Positions 8,099-15,901 of a stretch of DNA of 64,000 nt are shown here, one piece after another (position 1 is the stretch's first letter; each line of letters begins with the position of its first letter). The stretch comes from Pseudoalteromonas piscicida. Its GTDB lineage: Bacteria > Pseudomonadota > Gammaproteobacteria > Enterobacterales > Alteromonadaceae. Location: the NCBI RefSeq assembly GCF_002208135.1, contig NZ_CP021646.1, positions 43,501 through 107,500 of the forward strand, read 5' to 3'. Under the pieces are notes generated by a model. It saw nothing but the letters and a program-made list of their open reading frames with translations. It did not search any database and was not told where the DNA came from. The translations under genes and the position numbers were made by a program.

Positions 8099-8128
8099 AG
8101 AGCATGGCGGGTTGGGACGCCATGCTCT
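8099..8128. terminator. Perfect 11-bp stem-loop just after the 48-residue ORF
   Basis: Bases 8099-8109 pair perfectly with 8118-8128 around an 8-base loop. The stem begins 8 bases past the stop of the small minus-strand ORF. There is no T run, so this could be a Rho-type 3' end or an RNA-stabilising hairpin. Confidence 0.45.
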
Positions 8129-8136
8129 GTGCAGAC

Positions 8137-8283
8137 TTACTTATACATAATCACGTCTTTTAACGCTAAGTGTTGACCACATACTGCCAACCACTTCGTC
8201 CAATTGATACGACGTTGTTTAGTTGGTTGTGTTTGGTTAAACGTGTTTTGTGATGGGCTGCAAGGTGCAGCTGAATTAAGCAT
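8137..8283 (-). CDS. Small protein of 48 residues, function unknown
   Basis: A short ORF starting MLNSAAPCSPSQNTF and ending ALKDVIMYK. It has a strong AGGAG ribosome site 6 bases before the ATG and a perfect stem-loop just after the stop, which together support a real gene. The N-terminal half is polar, with many Ser, Gln and Thr. The C-terminal half has a basic stretch (KQRRINWTKW) and a Cys. There is no membrane segment. It stands alone between the tRNA-Ser genes and the lipid kinase. I do not recognise it. Confidence 0.5.
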   Translation of the reverse strand: MLNSAAPCSPSQNTFNQTQPTKQRRINWTKWLAVCGQHLALKDVIMYK

Positions 8284-8568
8284 GTCTGGCTCCTAATAAG
8301 CAATGATTGAAAACAAGGCTATTTTGCACGCAATCTGTTTAAATTTAAAACGATAAAAATTGATGTTTTCGGATAAAAATAACTAATGAATTAATGGTTT
8401 ATTCATTTTTGTTTTAATGGATTTTTTGCATGTTTATGCATGACTTTGATTGTCTTGGTTAGGCTGTAACCCAATTAATATGGGTGTTTGTGGTTTTTGT
8501 TTTTGATTTTTGGTTTTAGTTTTGGTTTTTTATTCATATAAGTTGAGTTTTTGTATTTAAGGGTTTTT
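8284..8568. other. AT-rich intergenic region with a cytosine-free G/T tract
   Basis: No gene is visible. From about 8473 to 8534 the plus strand lacks C entirely and is almost all T and G in TTTTTG-like runs, just before the lipid kinase ribosome site. Promoters for the kinase and the divergent 48-residue ORF must lie here, but I cannot place them with confidence. Confidence 0.5.
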
Positions 8569-9411
8569 ATGCTGGTGGTAGTCAACCCTTTAGCGGGTGC
8601 TGAGGGGAAAGCGCAAATTGCATGGTTAAAGCAACAATTAACACAACAACAGTTGACGGCAACTTGGTTTAATACCACTGGAAACTTTGTCGCAGATAGG
8701 GACGCAATTGCTCAAGCTGCTACGGCGGGAGTTAGCGTGGTGGTGATTGGGGGGGATGGCACGTTGCATCTAGTCGCCAATGCCATTGCTGAGCGGGATA
8801 ACACGCTTGCGTTGCTGCCTGCGGGGACTGGCAACGATTTTGCTCGGCAGTTTAATTATTCCAAAGCACAGTGGCGAGCAGCTGTATTTTCAGATCAGGT
8901 CACAACTATTGATTTGGGTAAAGTGGACGGGCGCTGGTTTGTCAATGTTGCTGGGATTGGCTTTAACGCGCATGTCATGAATAACTTAGGACAAACCAAA
9001 CGCTTAGGAAAGCTGAGCTATATCTATGCGGGATTAATGTCGCTGTTTACTGCACAACTCATTCGCTATCACAGCAAAGCGTGGCCTGAGCAGGGTTTGA
9101 TGTTGTTACTTGCGAATGGCAAACACTTTGGGGCAGGGCTAACTCCCGCTCCTATGGCTTGTCTTGATGACGGTCAGCTGGAGCTGCTGTGGTTCACGCC
9201 GCAAACGCATTGGCAGCGAGTGGTACTGTTTGTCAATCTGCTGCTAAAACGCCATATGGGCACGAGAAATGTGCATCACGCCCGCATTGCAGAGCTTTTT
9301 ATTGCACAAGAGGGGTATGACATTGAAGCTGATGGCGAGATTGTTGGGTGCACGCCTGCGACGATAACCTGCTGCCGCCGAGCTCTGAGCATAAAAAAAG
9401 CGCCATTATAA
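8569..9411 (+). CDS. Diacylglycerol/lipid kinase family protein (YegS/BmrU type)
   Basis: A 280-residue cytoplasmic kinase of the DAGK-catalytic family, which phosphorylates lipid hydroxyls using ATP. Visible motifs are VVVNPLAG near the N-terminus, the nucleotide loop GGDGT (61-65) and LPAGTGNDFAR (83-93). A C-terminal beta domain ends with YDIEADGE. AAGGG sits 6 bases before the ATG at 8569; an in-frame TTG 18 bases upstream is less likely. The stop codon lies in the terminator hairpin shared with the convergent EamA gene. The lipid substrate is not known. Confidence 0.88.
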   Translation: MLVVVNPLAGAEGKAQIAWLKQQLTQQQLTATWFNTTGNFVADRDAIAQAATAGVSVVVIGGDGTLHLVANAIAERDNTLALLPAGTGNDFARQFNYSKAQWRAAVFSDQVTTIDLGKVDGRWFVNVAGIGFNAHVMNNLGQTKRLGKLSYIYAGLMSLFTAQLIRYHSKAWPEQGLMLLLANGKHFGAGLTPAPMACLDDGQLELLWFTPQTHWQRVVLFVNLLLKRHMGTRNVHHARIAELFIAQEGYDIEADGEIVGCTPATITCCRRALSIKKAPL

Positions 9412-9420
9412 AATGGCGCT
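9391..9420 (-). terminator. Terminator of the EamA transporter gene
   Basis: A 9-bp stem (9399-9407 with 9412-9420) and 4-base loop, followed on the minus strand by a T run. It also overlaps the stop of the lipid kinase gene, so it may serve both converging transcripts. Confidence 0.85.
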
Positions 9421-9452
9421 GAAAAGTAAGAAGCTAAAGTATTGGTAAGACT

Positions 9453-10367
9453 TCAACTTCTAACTGGGGACCGAATGAACAACCAAGCGTAGATGCGATC
9501 TAAAGGCGTGAGTACAATCGCATTACCTAGGATGACCAAAATAAACCCAATAAAGGTGTTTTGCTGCCACTCAAAGCCTTCAAATAAGGTGCTCAATACC
9601 ACGGCAACAAAAGGAAATAACACTATCAAATAACTCGCTTTCTCAGGGCCAATATTCTTGAGTAATGAGAAATAACAACCAAAGGCGATGACGGTGCCAA
9701 ACACGCTAAGGTAAATCAGAGACCACCAATATGATGCCGGGGCTTGGTTGATAAACTGATGATCACTAAATGCGACATAAGTAGCTAACATGACAGCGCT
9801 GTAAAGCATGCCCCACGCATTTCCCGCCATAACATCAATTTGCTGGTTGGAATTACGCACGCTCACCATATTGCCGAGTGATGCGACCACTGTTCCTAAT
9901 AGAGCTAATGATAATCCCAAGAAGGCCTTGCTTTGCAAATCAAATGCGACCAAATCGTGCCAAAACAAGCTGACTATCCCAAGCGTGCCCAGTGATGCGC
10001 CAAAGTAAATTCGCTTTGCAATAGGTTTGGCAAAAAACAGCTTAGTGTTGACGATGTTAACGACCAATAATAATGAAAACGCAATCGAGGCCATTGCTGA
10101 CGTTAAATGTGCCTGAGCCCAATATAAGAAGAGATAGTTAGCACCAAAATTACACAGCGCTAAGAGGATAAAAAAGCCGTGATCTCGTCGAGAAAATCGC
10201 ATTGGCACACGCTTATAGATGACAAATGCCCACATACAAACCGCGGCGAGGCCAAAGCGGTAAAACAGCGACACAAACTCGTTGATGCTGCCAAGCTGGT
10301 ATTCAATGGCAAGCCATGTTGATCCCCAGATCAACACTGTGATGGCGTAAAGAAATAGATTTTTCAT
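9453..10367 (-). CDS. EamA/DMT-family inner-membrane transporter
   Basis: A 304-residue very hydrophobic protein with about ten membrane segments in two EamA repeats (IWGSTWLAIEYQ near the start and VFGTVIAFGCYFSLLK in the second half). DMT proteins mostly export amino acids or other metabolites. The ATG at 10367 gives MKNLFLYAITVLIWG; an in-frame TTG 18 bases upstream is less likely. It is divergent from a MocR regulator whose probable operator lies just outside its start, so it is the likely regulated gene. The substrate is unknown. Confidence 0.85.
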   Translation of the reverse strand: MKNLFLYAITVLIWGSTWLAIEYQLGSINEFVSLFYRFGLAAVCMWAFVIYKRVPMRFSRRDHGFFILLALCNFGANYLFLYWAQAHLTSAMASIAFSLLLVVNIVNTKLFFAKPIAKRIYFGASLGTLGIVSLFWHDLVAFDLQSKAFLGLSLALLGTVVASLGNMVSVRNSNQQIDVMAGNAWGMLYSAVMLATYVAFSDHQFINQAPASYWWSLIYLSVFGTVIAFGCYFSLLKNIGPEKASYLIVLFPFVAVVLSTLFEGFEWQQNTFIGFILVILGNAIVLTPLDRIYAWLFIRSPVRS

Positions 10368-10419
10368 GATCGGTTCTAGATTCAAACAGCAGTGGAAGTC
10401 TGTAGTTTACGCTGTTATT

Positions 10420-10463
10420 CTGTATAAGCTATATACAGAATTTACTAATTTATACCTATACAG
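10420..10463. promoter_or_regulatory. Probable MocR operator: CTGTATA palindrome plus third half site
   Basis: CTGTATA (10420-10426) and TATACAG (10432-10438) form a perfect inverted repeat with a 5-base spacer. A second TATACAG occurs at 10457-10463, a direct repeat 25 bp further on. It lies between the divergent EamA and MocR genes, next to the regulator start. An inverted pair plus a direct repeat fits dimeric MocR-type regulators. Confidence 0.65.
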
Positions 10464-10473
10464 ATTATTACTT

Positions 10474-11925
10474 ATGAGTACAGTGATTCGACGCCAACAT
10501 TCCGCCTTTCTCTATCAGCAGGTGATCCAAATGATCTTGTCGATGGCAGAGCAAGAGTCTATTTTACCGGGCGAAAAGCTTCCCTCATTGCGTGTTATGG
10601 CGCAAAACTTAAATGTCAGTATCCCAACGGTAAAGCAGGCTTATCAAGCACTTGAAGATCAAGGAAAAGTGGTTGCCAAAGAGAAGTCCGGCTACTTTTT
10701 ATGCCACAGAGCTTCACACAACGACTCGCCAAAGCGTGCACGATTGCCTGCCAAACCTGTGGTGGTTAACAAGCAGGTGTTGATTGAACAAGTGTATAAA
10801 GGGATCCATCAGCCACATGCCATCCCTTTAGGCATCGCTAACCCTATTGCTATCGCTGGTACAGAGCAGGTTCTTGCCAAAATTATGCGCCGCGCAATGA
10901 AAGAAGCGGGGAATGAGCTCATCAATTATGGTCCTATGGATGGTTTAGATAGCTTAAAAAAGCAAATCGTGCGGCGTTATTTGGATATGGGCTTAGCAAT
11001 AGATATGGACGAAGTGGTGATCACCAATGGCGCGCAAGAAGCACTAGCGATTGCGTTACAAGCGGTGACTAAGCCCGGGGACGTGATAGCGATTGAGTCC
11101 CCCTGTTATTTTGGCATTGTTGAACTGGCTGAAAACTTAGGGTTAAAGGCCATTGAAATACCAGTTTGCCCGGATGATGGCATTTGGCTGAGCGACCTTG
11201 AACGGGCGCTTGAAAAGCATGATATTCGAGCTTGTGTGTTTTCTACCAGTATTAGTAACCCGCTTGGCAGTTTTATGCCAGATACGAGACGTGCGCAGCT
11301 GGTGGCGTTATTAGAGCAACGTGGCGTGGTGTTGATAGAAGACGATGTGTATGGGGATTTATATTTTACCGAGCAGCGTGGCATACCGGCACAAGCATTT
11401 AGCCACAAGGGCTTAGTGATCACATGTGCTTCTTTTTCAAAAACCGCAGCACCGAGCTATCGAGTAGGTTGGATGGTTGCCAGTCAATTTAGTGCAAAAG
11501 CAAAGCGTATAAAACGTGCGTTGAGTTGCTCGTCATCGTTAATGAATCAATGGGCATTGGCGGATTTTCTCAGCTCAGGGGGCTACGAGCGCCACTTAAA
11601 GCTGGTCCGCAAACGGTTAATTGAGAATCGAGATCGCATGATCCAAGCGGTGAATGTTGCATTTGGTCGTGAGGTAAGAGTCAGTCGCCCGCAAGGTGGT
11701 TGTGTACTGTGGTTAGACTTAGGCAAGCAAGTCGATGGTGCCTTGCTATTCCAAAAAGCCTTGGAGCGCGGGATCAGTATTACGCCTGGTACGCTATTTA
11801 GTGCCAGCAAAAAGTATCAAAATTGTATTCGTATCAGTTATGGTTTGCCGTGGGATGATTCGGTAGAGCAAGCGATTAAAACGCTGGGTGAGTTGGCTGA
11901 TGCACAAAGGAAAGGGTTGGCATAA
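10474..11925 (+). CDS. MocR-family regulator (GntR winged helix fused to class I aminotransferase domain)
   Basis: A 483-residue protein. Residues 10-80 form a GntR winged helix (LPGEKLPSLRVMAQNLNVS, then VKQAYQALEDQGKV). The rest is a fold-type I aminotransferase domain with the PLP lysine at K323 (SFSKTAAPSYRVGW). MocR proteins use PLP or a PLP adduct as effector rather than as a catalyst. I chose the ATG at 10474, giving MSTVIRRQHS, because the longer frame would run through the operator. It is divergent from an EamA exporter and likely controls it and itself. The effector is unknown. Confidence 0.9.
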   Translation: MSTVIRRQHSAFLYQQVIQMILSMAEQESILPGEKLPSLRVMAQNLNVSIPTVKQAYQALEDQGKVVAKEKSGYFLCHRASHNDSPKRARLPAKPVVVNKQVLIEQVYKGIHQPHAIPLGIANPIAIAGTEQVLAKIMRRAMKEAGNELINYGPMDGLDSLKKQIVRRYLDMGLAIDMDEVVITNGAQEALAIALQAVTKPGDVIAIESPCYFGIVELAENLGLKAIEIPVCPDDGIWLSDLERALEKHDIRACVFSTSISNPLGSFMPDTRRAQLVALLEQRGVVLIEDDVYGDLYFTEQRGIPAQAFSHKGLVITCASFSKTAAPSYRVGWMVASQFSAKAKRIKRALSCSSSLMNQWALADFLSSGGYERHLKLVRKRLIENRDRMIQAVNVAFGREVRVSRPQGGCVLWLDLGKQVDGALLFQKALERGISITPGTLFSASKKYQNCIRISYGLPWDDSVEQAIKTLGELADAQRKGLA

Positions 11926-11956
11926 CTTATCCTAAATTAGGAGTAAGTTATGCCAA
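11917..11956. terminator. Palindromic hairpin between convergent MocR and YggN-like genes
   Basis: Arms 11917-11929 and 11944-11956 are perfect reverse complements (13 bp), with further pairing inside (TCCTA/TAGGA, one extra base). It contains the MocR stop codon and sits 8 bases from the stop of the converging gene. There is no strong T run; it is a likely bidirectional 3' end. Confidence 0.55.
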
Positions 11957-11963
11957 TTTCAGA

Positions 11964-12749
11964 TTATTTAAATTTAAATAGTTGGTACTCCGACATTGCG
12001 GGGATAGACTTTGCGACAATGGCTTCGTTTTGCGCTATTTGCTCAAAGTCACCACACAGTGCGTCTGCTTTTTTCTCAATAGATTCTGCCTGTTGTTCAA
12101 CTTTGGTTTCGATTTGTGTTGCGAAGTTTTCCATACGTTGTTCAAAGCTGCTCATATCACCGTTTGAATCCGACATTTCGTTGCCAATCGCCACCAGTAA
12201 GCTACCTATCGATTGCATCATGGCACCTTGTACTGCAGTCTCAATTTTCTCTTCAAACTGATTATCGAAATTTTGGCCAAACTCATTAAAGGTTTGCTTG
12301 CCCATCACAAATGCACCTTGCTGATAAAACGTATTTTGCACTTCCGTTTCGAGGTCGTCGATCACAGCATGAATGCTATCTAAACTGGTTAAATTAAAGG
12401 TTTGCGCCACTTCATTAAGGGCAACGCCCGCTAACTTTATGCCCTCAAAGGCAATGTCAGCCACTTGTGGTAGGCGGCCTCTTAGTTCATCACCATATTG
12501 CGTGAGCATCGTTTTTTGCTGCGTATTGAGTGCGATGCGCTCGCCATTGAGTATTAGTTCGCCGAGGTTGTTGATTTCAGCTGTTCTGTTTTTGGCCGTT
12601 GTGATCACCAAGTTATCAGGGGTGATCCTAACGTCATTCTGAAATTCTACTTCACAATTGTCACCACTAAACGTGATGTTATTTTTTTCGTGTGCAGCGA
12701 CGGTGGTTGTCATCATCGTTGCTGCAGTTAGTAGTAAAATTTTATTCAT
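11964..12749 (-). CDS. YggN/DUF2884 family periplasmic protein
   Basis: A 261-residue exported protein with a signal peptide (about 1-19, ending VAAHE). The mature part matches the DUF2884/YggN type: a beta-like N-terminal part with LVITTAKNRTAEINNLGELIL, then a long helical part (GMKLAG-like EGIKLAGVALNEV and FEQRMENFATQIETKVEQQAESIEKKA). A Cys pair (C33 and one near 233) could form a disulfide. The family has no established function. It is a single gene, convergent with MocR. Confidence 0.75.
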   Translation of the reverse strand: MNKILLLTAATMMTTTVAAHEKNNITFSGDNCEVEFQNDVRITPDNLVITTAKNRTAEINNLGELILNGERIALNTQQKTMLTQYGDELRGRLPQVADIAFEGIKLAGVALNEVAQTFNLTSLDSIHAVIDDLETEVQNTFYQQGAFVMGKQTFNEFGQNFDNQFEEKIETAVQGAMMQSIGSLLVAIGNEMSDSNGDMSSFEQRMENFATQIETKVEQQAESIEKKADALCGDFEQIAQNEAIVAKSIPAMSEYQLFKFK

Positions 12750-13037
12750 GGTCGATCCTTATTGGCTCAGTTGTATGATTGTTGTTACAAGAACAATGCC
12801 AAATATGAATAACATTAAAATCAATGTGTTATGTTTTTGCATTGAAATTTAATGTGCTATAAAAGTGATGGAATTGACTAAAATATAGTTGTTTTTGTCA
12901 AAATGAATTAGGCAATAAAAAATTTTTATTGTAAGGATAAGAAACTCTCACTTTTCAGAATGACAATTTAGCGCTAAATAGTGATCTTGAGAGACGGCTC
13001 TCATTTTATTAATGACTATTTAATTTTGGAGTTAGTT
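12750..13037. other. AT-rich divergent intergenic region
   Basis: Very AT-rich, with no convincing gene. It must hold the promoters of the leftward YggN-like gene and the rightward small protein. No clear operator or hairpin is visible. Confidence 0.5.
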
Positions 13038-13223
13038 GTGGGTAAGACATTCTCTTACGATGCGCTTGATGATGATTTTGCAGACGATGAATTTGAAAAG
13101 TTGGGTCGTAACCAACATGACAAGCAAAAACGTAAAGTCAAAAGAAAGCTAGACGACTACTTAGAGCAAAAACGCCTACGTAGAAATCTAGGCGATGATG
13201 ATTTCGACTACATTGATGATTGA
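13038..13223 (+). CDS. Small highly charged protein, PA3496-like (tentative)
   Basis: A 61-residue protein: an acidic N-terminus (DALDDDFADDEF), a basic helical middle (KQKRKVKRKLDDYLEQKRLRR) and an acidic tail (LGDDDFDYIDD). I start it at the GTG at 13038, which has TGGAG 6 bases upstream; the frame is open for 19 codons before that without a better signal. The basic DYLE-KRLR helix recalls the short PA3496-type proteins of gammaproteobacteria, whose role is poorly known. It stands alone and has no membrane segment. Confidence 0.6.
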   Translation: MGKTFSYDALDDDFADDEFEKLGRNQHDKQKRKVKRKLDDYLEQKRLRRNLGDDDFDYIDD

Positions 13224-13377
13224 TCACTAGGCGTCATCTACGAGTCTAGCACCGACAGTAACTCAATTTGGCTGTGTGATAAAGCAGGGCAGTGAGTTGT
13301 TGGGTGTGATGTCTGAGCTACTAGTTACTGTCTCGTTGGTGATAGCCAAGCAAGTGACGAGATATTCAGATAGTAAG

Positions 13378-13407
13378 CAGCCGCAAATATGCGGCTGTTT
13401 TGTTTTT
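13378..13407 (+). terminator. Rho-independent terminator
   Basis: CAGCCGCA pairs with TGCGGCTG around an AATA loop, followed by TTTTGTTTTT on the plus strand. It lies 155 bases after the small charged protein gene and just past the 3' end of cytochrome c' on the other strand. Confidence 0.85.
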
Positions 13408-13419
13408 ATACGATTGGTA

Positions 13420-13866
13420 TTAATCTTTGAAAGATTTATGGCAGTCTTTACAGCCTTTTGCCCAATCTTTAAATGCAGAAGCAATCAGCTTTTTGTCGCC
13501 AGAGTCAGCTGCAACAGCCAGTGCTTGAGCATACTCGGCAAATTGCTTGGCTTTACCATCGAACTCAGCTCTGTTTGACCAAACGGCTGGTAGGGCATCA
13601 GTATTGCCTTTGTCAGAACCGTCGATAAATGCTTCCCAAGGCATTTGCGATAATTGCGCAGCATTGTGAGCACGTTGCTTAAATACTTCTGCATCAAATG
13701 GCACTTTGCCTTTTAGCATGTCGCCCATATTGCCAATCTGGAAACGGATCAATTGGAAAGACGCTTGGCGGTATTCAATCGCATCTTCAGCCGATTCAAA
13801 CATCGTGTTAGCTTGTGCTGTCGCTGCAAGGCAGCTAAATAGTGTGACGGTAAGTAGTTTCTTCAT
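13420..13866 (-). CDS. Cytochrome c' (class II c-type cytochrome)
   Basis: A 148-residue periplasmic protein with a signal peptide cut near residue 19 (AQA/NT). The single heme site is at the extreme C-terminus: C139-x-x-C142-H143 (CKDCHKSF), the hallmark of class II cytochromes. The four-helix bundle layout and length (about 128 mature residues) also fit cytochrome c'. These proteins bind NO or other gases and may protect against nitrosative stress, though the role varies. It is a single gene on the minus strand. Confidence 0.92.
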   Translation of the reverse strand: MKKLLTVTLFSCLAATAQANTMFESAEDAIEYRQASFQLIRFQIGNMGDMLKGKVPFDAEVFKQRAHNAAQLSQMPWEAFIDGSDKGNTDALPAVWSNRAEFDGKAKQFAEYAQALAVAADSGDKKLIASAFKDWAKGCKDCHKSFKD

Positions 13867-13967
13867 AGTAAACCCCTAATATTTTTCCCTATTTTCAATG
13901 TAAATTACAAATATAATCAAACAATTGCGATAAGTTCCCTGTGATGGAGGAAACTAGTTTCAAATAA

Positions 13968-14432
13968 TCAGCTCTCGATGTCTTTGAATATCATGCCCCT
14001 GCGCATACTGCGGGTGGCTAGAAAGATTTCTCCAAGTAACGAGACAAACGCGCCAATAAGCAGCACCATAGCGGCGATAAAACAAGACGATAAAGTAATG
14101 CCCAATGGCATACTGTACAAGTGTGACATGAACAGCAGCATAACCACTGCACACACAAGCAACGCACTGAGTACACTCATGCTAAATGCAACGTGAATAA
14201 AGCGAGACCGTTTTAACAGCGCGCGCATTTCGCGGCTAAAGTGCATTTTGAGCTCTTCATCTTGCGTGGTATTGATCTTTCTATCAAGTAAGCGAGCCCT
14301 ATCTGTGATCCGTGCTAAGCGATTTGATAGTACTCCTAAGGTCGCAGCAATACCCGTAATTAAAAATACAGGAGCAACGGCGGTCTGGATAACTTTGGCC
14401 ATCGTGAGAATGCTAACGACTTCTGGATTCAT
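13968..14432 (-). CDS. DUF2721-family membrane protein
   Basis: A 154-residue protein with about three membrane segments (around 15-35, 80-103 and 110-135). The signature IQTAVAPVFLITGIAATLGV followed by LSNRLARITDRAR is typical of DUF2721. Function is unknown. GAGGTAAC precedes the ATG at 14432. The stop of the TlpA-like gene is only 12 bases upstream, so they are probably cotranscribed. Confidence 0.82.
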   Translation of the reverse strand: MNPEVVSILTMAKVIQTAVAPVFLITGIAATLGVLSNRLARITDRARLLDRKINTTQDEELKMHFSREMRALLKRSRFIHVAFSMSVLSALLVCAVVMLLFMSHLYSMPLGITLSSCFIAAMVLLIGAFVSLLGEIFLATRSMRRGMIFKDIES

Positions 14433-14444
14433 ATAGTTACCTCG

Positions 14445-14957
14445 TTAATTCCAGTTTAGTTTTGATAAGGTGTTGGGTTGCTCACCGATGAGGGTTTGCA
14501 TCACTTGATTGTGTTCATCAAGCAATATGACTCGTGGAATGCCTTTGTTGGCATAGGTGTTGTAAATATCTCGATTAGGGTCGGCAACAAAATGGACGGG
14601 CAATTGCATGGTTTCGTTGAATTGCTCAAGCGTAGTGTTCGTTTCTTCTCGGCCAATGGCAACGATGGTTAAATCGGCTCGGGTTAATAATTCAGATTGT
14701 TTTAGTTCACTCAACAAACGTTGTGAATCAGAGCACCAAGTCGCGAATAAAATCACGAGTTTTTTGTGTTTAGCATCGAACCTAAGGGCTTGGTTTTTGA
14801 TATCCGTAAATTGCAAGTGCTTGAAGGTGTCGCCAGCATGGATATAGGTCTCATAGCCATCTTCTGTTTTTGGTTGCGCTTCGTTAGAGGCTTTGCAGCC
14901 ACTTAATCCGGTAGCGAGTATGGTACTAAGTAGTAACATTTTTATTGTTGTTTTCAT
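14445..14957 (-). CDS. TlpA/thioredoxin-like lipoprotein with a CxxS active site
   Basis: A 170-residue protein starting at the ATG at 14957 (AAGGGA upstream). It has a lipoprotein signal ending at the lipobox LSGC21. The thioredoxin-like domain has the TlpA pattern (LVILFATWC, then KGIPRVILLDEHN with the cis-Pro). The active site is C75-S-D-S78, so the second Cys is Ser. That argues against an ordinary two-cysteine disulfide reductase and for a thiol-binding or monothiol role. It would be anchored to the inner or outer membrane facing the periplasm. It precedes the DUF2721 gene by 12 bases. Confidence 0.8.
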   Translation of the reverse strand: MKTTIKMLLLSTILATGLSGCKASNEAQPKTEDGYETYIHAGDTFKHLQFTDIKNQALRFDAKHKKLVILFATWCSDSQRLLSELKQSELLTRADLTIVAIGREETNTTLEQFNETMQLPVHFVADPNRDIYNTYANKGIPRVILLDEHNQVMQTLIGEQPNTLSKLNWN

Positions 14958-15063
14958 GCCTATCCCTTGTTTCCATGTCAGTGTTTTTGAAGTCTTGCGC
15001 ATATTTCAGTATATTGCCCGACTTAGGTGATTTCTTAAAGTCCAATTTCTTATAGCCGTTGAT

Positions 15064-15492
15064 ATGATTTACCTTTCTTTATTTGGGCTTGCTTTTATTG
15101 CCGCAACCTTATTACCTGCGTCGTCGGAGCTGGCATTGAGTGGGCTCGTTGTGAAACAACAAGGCGAATTAGTTTGGTTATGGCTGGCTGCGACAACGGG
15201 TAATTTACTTGGTAGCTGTGTGAACTATTATCTTGGTTGGTTTATCGCTAAATGGCGGGATAAGCGCTGGTTTCCGGTTTCTCAACGGCAATACGACAAG
15301 GCTTGCGGGTTGTTTAATCGTTACGGCAAGTTTTCATTGCTATTTGCTTGGCTGCCCATAGTCGGAGATCCTTTGACTGTGGTAGCGGGGTCTTTACGAA
15401 CCTCTTTTGGGTGGTTTTTTGTGTTAGTCGCGCTCGGTAAAGGCGCCCGTTATGCACTGGTGATTTACCTTGCCCTACAGGTGATTTCTTAA
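15064..15492 (+). CDS. YqaA/DedA-family (SNARE-associated) membrane protein
   Basis: A 142-residue inner-membrane protein with four or so hydrophobic segments. It carries the YqaA pattern: LLPASSELALSGLVV near the N-terminus, the GNLLGSCVNYYLGW re-entrant motif, RYGKFSLLFAWLPIVGDPLT and a C-terminal GWFFVLVALGKGARY helix. DedA-superfamily members support membrane lipid transport and homeostasis; the YqaA branch is short and uncharacterised. It is divergent from the TlpA-like lipoprotein gene and convergent with folX. Confidence 0.85.
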   Translation: MIYLSLFGLAFIAATLLPASSELALSGLVVKQQGELVWLWLAATTGNLLGSCVNYYLGWFIAKWRDKRWFPVSQRQYDKACGLFNRYGKFSLLFAWLPIVGDPLTVVAGSLRTSFGWFFVLVALGKGARYALVIYLALQVIS

Positions 15493-15531
15493 CACCAGAA
15501 GGCAAGGAAGAGAATATCGAAGTCAGATCGC

Positions 15532-15894
15532 TTAGTTCCTGTACCAATCAAGTGTGAGTGATACTGAGTCAGCAAACCGTAAAGCGTGTGGTTTATCTAC
15601 GGTGACTTTCGCGTACGTCACGTCTTGATGTTGATGACATTCAGTGAGTATGTCTGCCACTAATTTCTCAAGTAACAAAAAATGCCCTTCTTCTACCAGT
15701 GTGATGACAGCTTTGGTCACCGTTTTGTAGTTAAGCGCGTGAGCCACGTTATCATGATCTAAACATGCCGTATCCGCTGGGTAGTGAATTTCAATATTGA
15801 TCACCACATCTTGCTTTTTTTCCCGCTCCTCGGGATTAAAACCAATAAAGGTACGTAGCCTTAAATTCGTCACCTTAATAATGGCATTCGACAT
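15532..15894 (-). CDS. folX: Dihydroneopterin triphosphate 2'-epimerase
   Basis: A 120-residue protein of the FolB/FolX fold. The reading (IIKVTNLRLRTFIGF, DVVINIEIHYPAD, ALNYKTVTK, LLEKLVADIL, HALRFADSVSLTL) follows E. coli FolX closely rather than FolB. FolX epimerises dihydroneopterin triphosphate to dihydromonapterin triphosphate, the first step to tetrahydromonapterin. It is the last gene of folM-folE-folX, 7 bases after folE. Confidence 0.92.
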   Translation of the reverse strand: MSNAIIKVTNLRLRTFIGFNPEEREKKQDVVINIEIHYPADTACLDHDNVAHALNYKTVTKAVITLVEEGHFLLLEKLVADILTECHQHQDVTYAKVTVDKPHALRFADSVSLTLDWYRN

Positions 15895-15901
15895 AGCGTG
15901 C

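Noticed and set aside
13276-13578. A 100-codon plus-strand frame through the 3' end of the cytochrome c' gene
   Set aside because: It runs through a strong plus-strand terminator (13378-13407) and is antisense to a clear gene.
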